Below, one piece after another: positions 5,754-6,145 of a stretch of DNA of 6,145 nt; position 1 is the stretch's first letter, and each line of letters starts with the position of its first letter. Origin of the DNA: a bacterium (GTDB lineage: Bacteria; Vulcanimicrobiota; Vulcanimicrobiia; Vulcanimicrobiales; Vulcanimicrobiaceae); the NCBI GenBank assembly GCA_021807065.1, contig JAKAPO010000156.1:1-6145 (forward strand), read 5' to 3'. Under the pieces are notes generated by a model, which ran no database searches, was not told where the DNA came from, and saw only the letters and a program-made list of their open reading frames with translations. Made by a program: the position numbers and the translations under genes.

Positions 5754-6145
5754 GTGGAACACTTCCAGAGCGCGGTCGTCGCGCTCGTTCAGCATTACGG
5801 ATATCTCGGGTTGTTCGTAGGGCTCGTTCTGGGAAACGTCGGGTTTCCCGCCGGAGCGGAAGTGCTCGTTCCGGTGGCGGCGGCGCTACTGGCGCACGGG
5901 CGCGCCGATGCGCTGGCCGCCGTTTTCGTCGTCGCAGTCGGCGGCGAGTTGGCCGGCGGCACAGTTGGGTATGCCGTCGGGCGCTTCGGCGGACGCGCGG
6001 TAGCGGAGCGCTACGGCCGATACGTCGGATTCCATCACGAACGGCTCGACGCGGTGCACGCGTTCTTCGATCGCTGGGGGACGTTTGCGGTTTTCCTCTG
6101 CCGCTTCATTCCGGTCGTGCGCGGCCTCTCGCCTTTCGTCGCCGG
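5754..6145 (+). CDS. DedA-family membrane protein (partial, 3' end outside window)
   Basis: The first 130 codons of a DedA/SNARE-associated-type membrane protein are present and the frame stays open to the window end. These inner-membrane proteins are linked to lipid-carrier translocation (some DedA members flip undecaprenyl phosphate), membrane homeostasis and proton-dependent stress resistance. Family marks are a hydrophobic N-terminal segment with YGYLGLFVGLVLGN, the re-entrant-loop acidic residue Glu36 in FPAGAEVLVP, VGYAVGRFGG (71-80), ERYGRY (85-90) and RWGTFAVFLCRFIPVVRGLSPFVAG, including Arg117, Pro120 and Arg123. GTG 5754 is the only reasonable start, since the frame is closed by TGA at 5727 and the next start codons fall inside the first membrane segment. 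GGGAG lies just upstream with very short spacing. The 7-base gap after the Clp-N gene suggests one transcript. The specific lipid or substrate cannot be told from this part. Confidence 0.9.
   Translation, partial: MEHFQSAVVALVQHYGYLGLFVGLVLGNVGFPAGAEVLVPVAAALLAHGRADALAAVFVVAVGGELAGGTVGYAVGRFGGRAVAERYGRYVGFHHERLDAVHAFFDRWGTFAVFLCRFIPVVRGLSPFVA

Overview
This is a GC-rich (about 60% by eye), densely packed bacterial chromosomal window. It holds nine protein genes, two of them cut by the window edges, and one tRNA gene. The use of diaminopimelate epimerase, a tRNA without an encoded CCA end, GTG starts, weak or absent Shine-Dalgarno sites and many uncharacterised small proteins point to an environmental bacterium outside the well-studied phyla. 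A lineage such as Eremiobacterota/WPS-2 is possible, but that is a guess from protein style only. I see no phage, transposase, CRISPR or plasmid genes.

Left block, plus strand (1-2208): the 3' end of miaA (tRNA dimethylallyltransferase), then dapF (lysine and peptidoglycan precursor synthesis), then a radical SAM enzyme of unknown function whose ATG overlaps the dapF stop (ATGA). The three genes look like one operon. The middle of dapF contains a stretch whose DNA resembles a dispersed repeat read in frame, encoding about 20 residues between the two conserved halves of the enzyme.

Middle block (2209-3843): a minus-strand gene encodes a small exported protein with a Gly/Trp/Tyr-rich, acid-ended tail and converges on the radical SAM gene. 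Its 5' region has two candidate starts, two small hairpins and a 7-bp direct repeat at an 11-bp period. Divergent from it is a 220-residue cytoplasmic protein I do not recognise, followed by a perfect 13-bp inverted repeat lying between convergent genes.

Right block: two tandem minus-strand TrkA-type NAD-binding regulators (3844-5204), joined stop-to-start, which together equal one full-length double-domain TrkA. The potassium channel they would control is not in the window. Divergent from them is tRNA-Pro(CGG), then a lone Clp N-terminal-domain protein without any ATPase, starting only 23 nt after the tRNA, then the beginning of a DedA-family membrane protein that runs off the window.

Most of this is housekeeping sequence. 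The points most worth a second look are the in-frame repeat in dapF, the dapF-coupled orphan radical SAM enzyme, the stand-alone Clp-N protein between a tRNA and DedA, the two unknown middle genes, and the unusual leader of the exported protein. I did not find a convincing new defence or mobile system.
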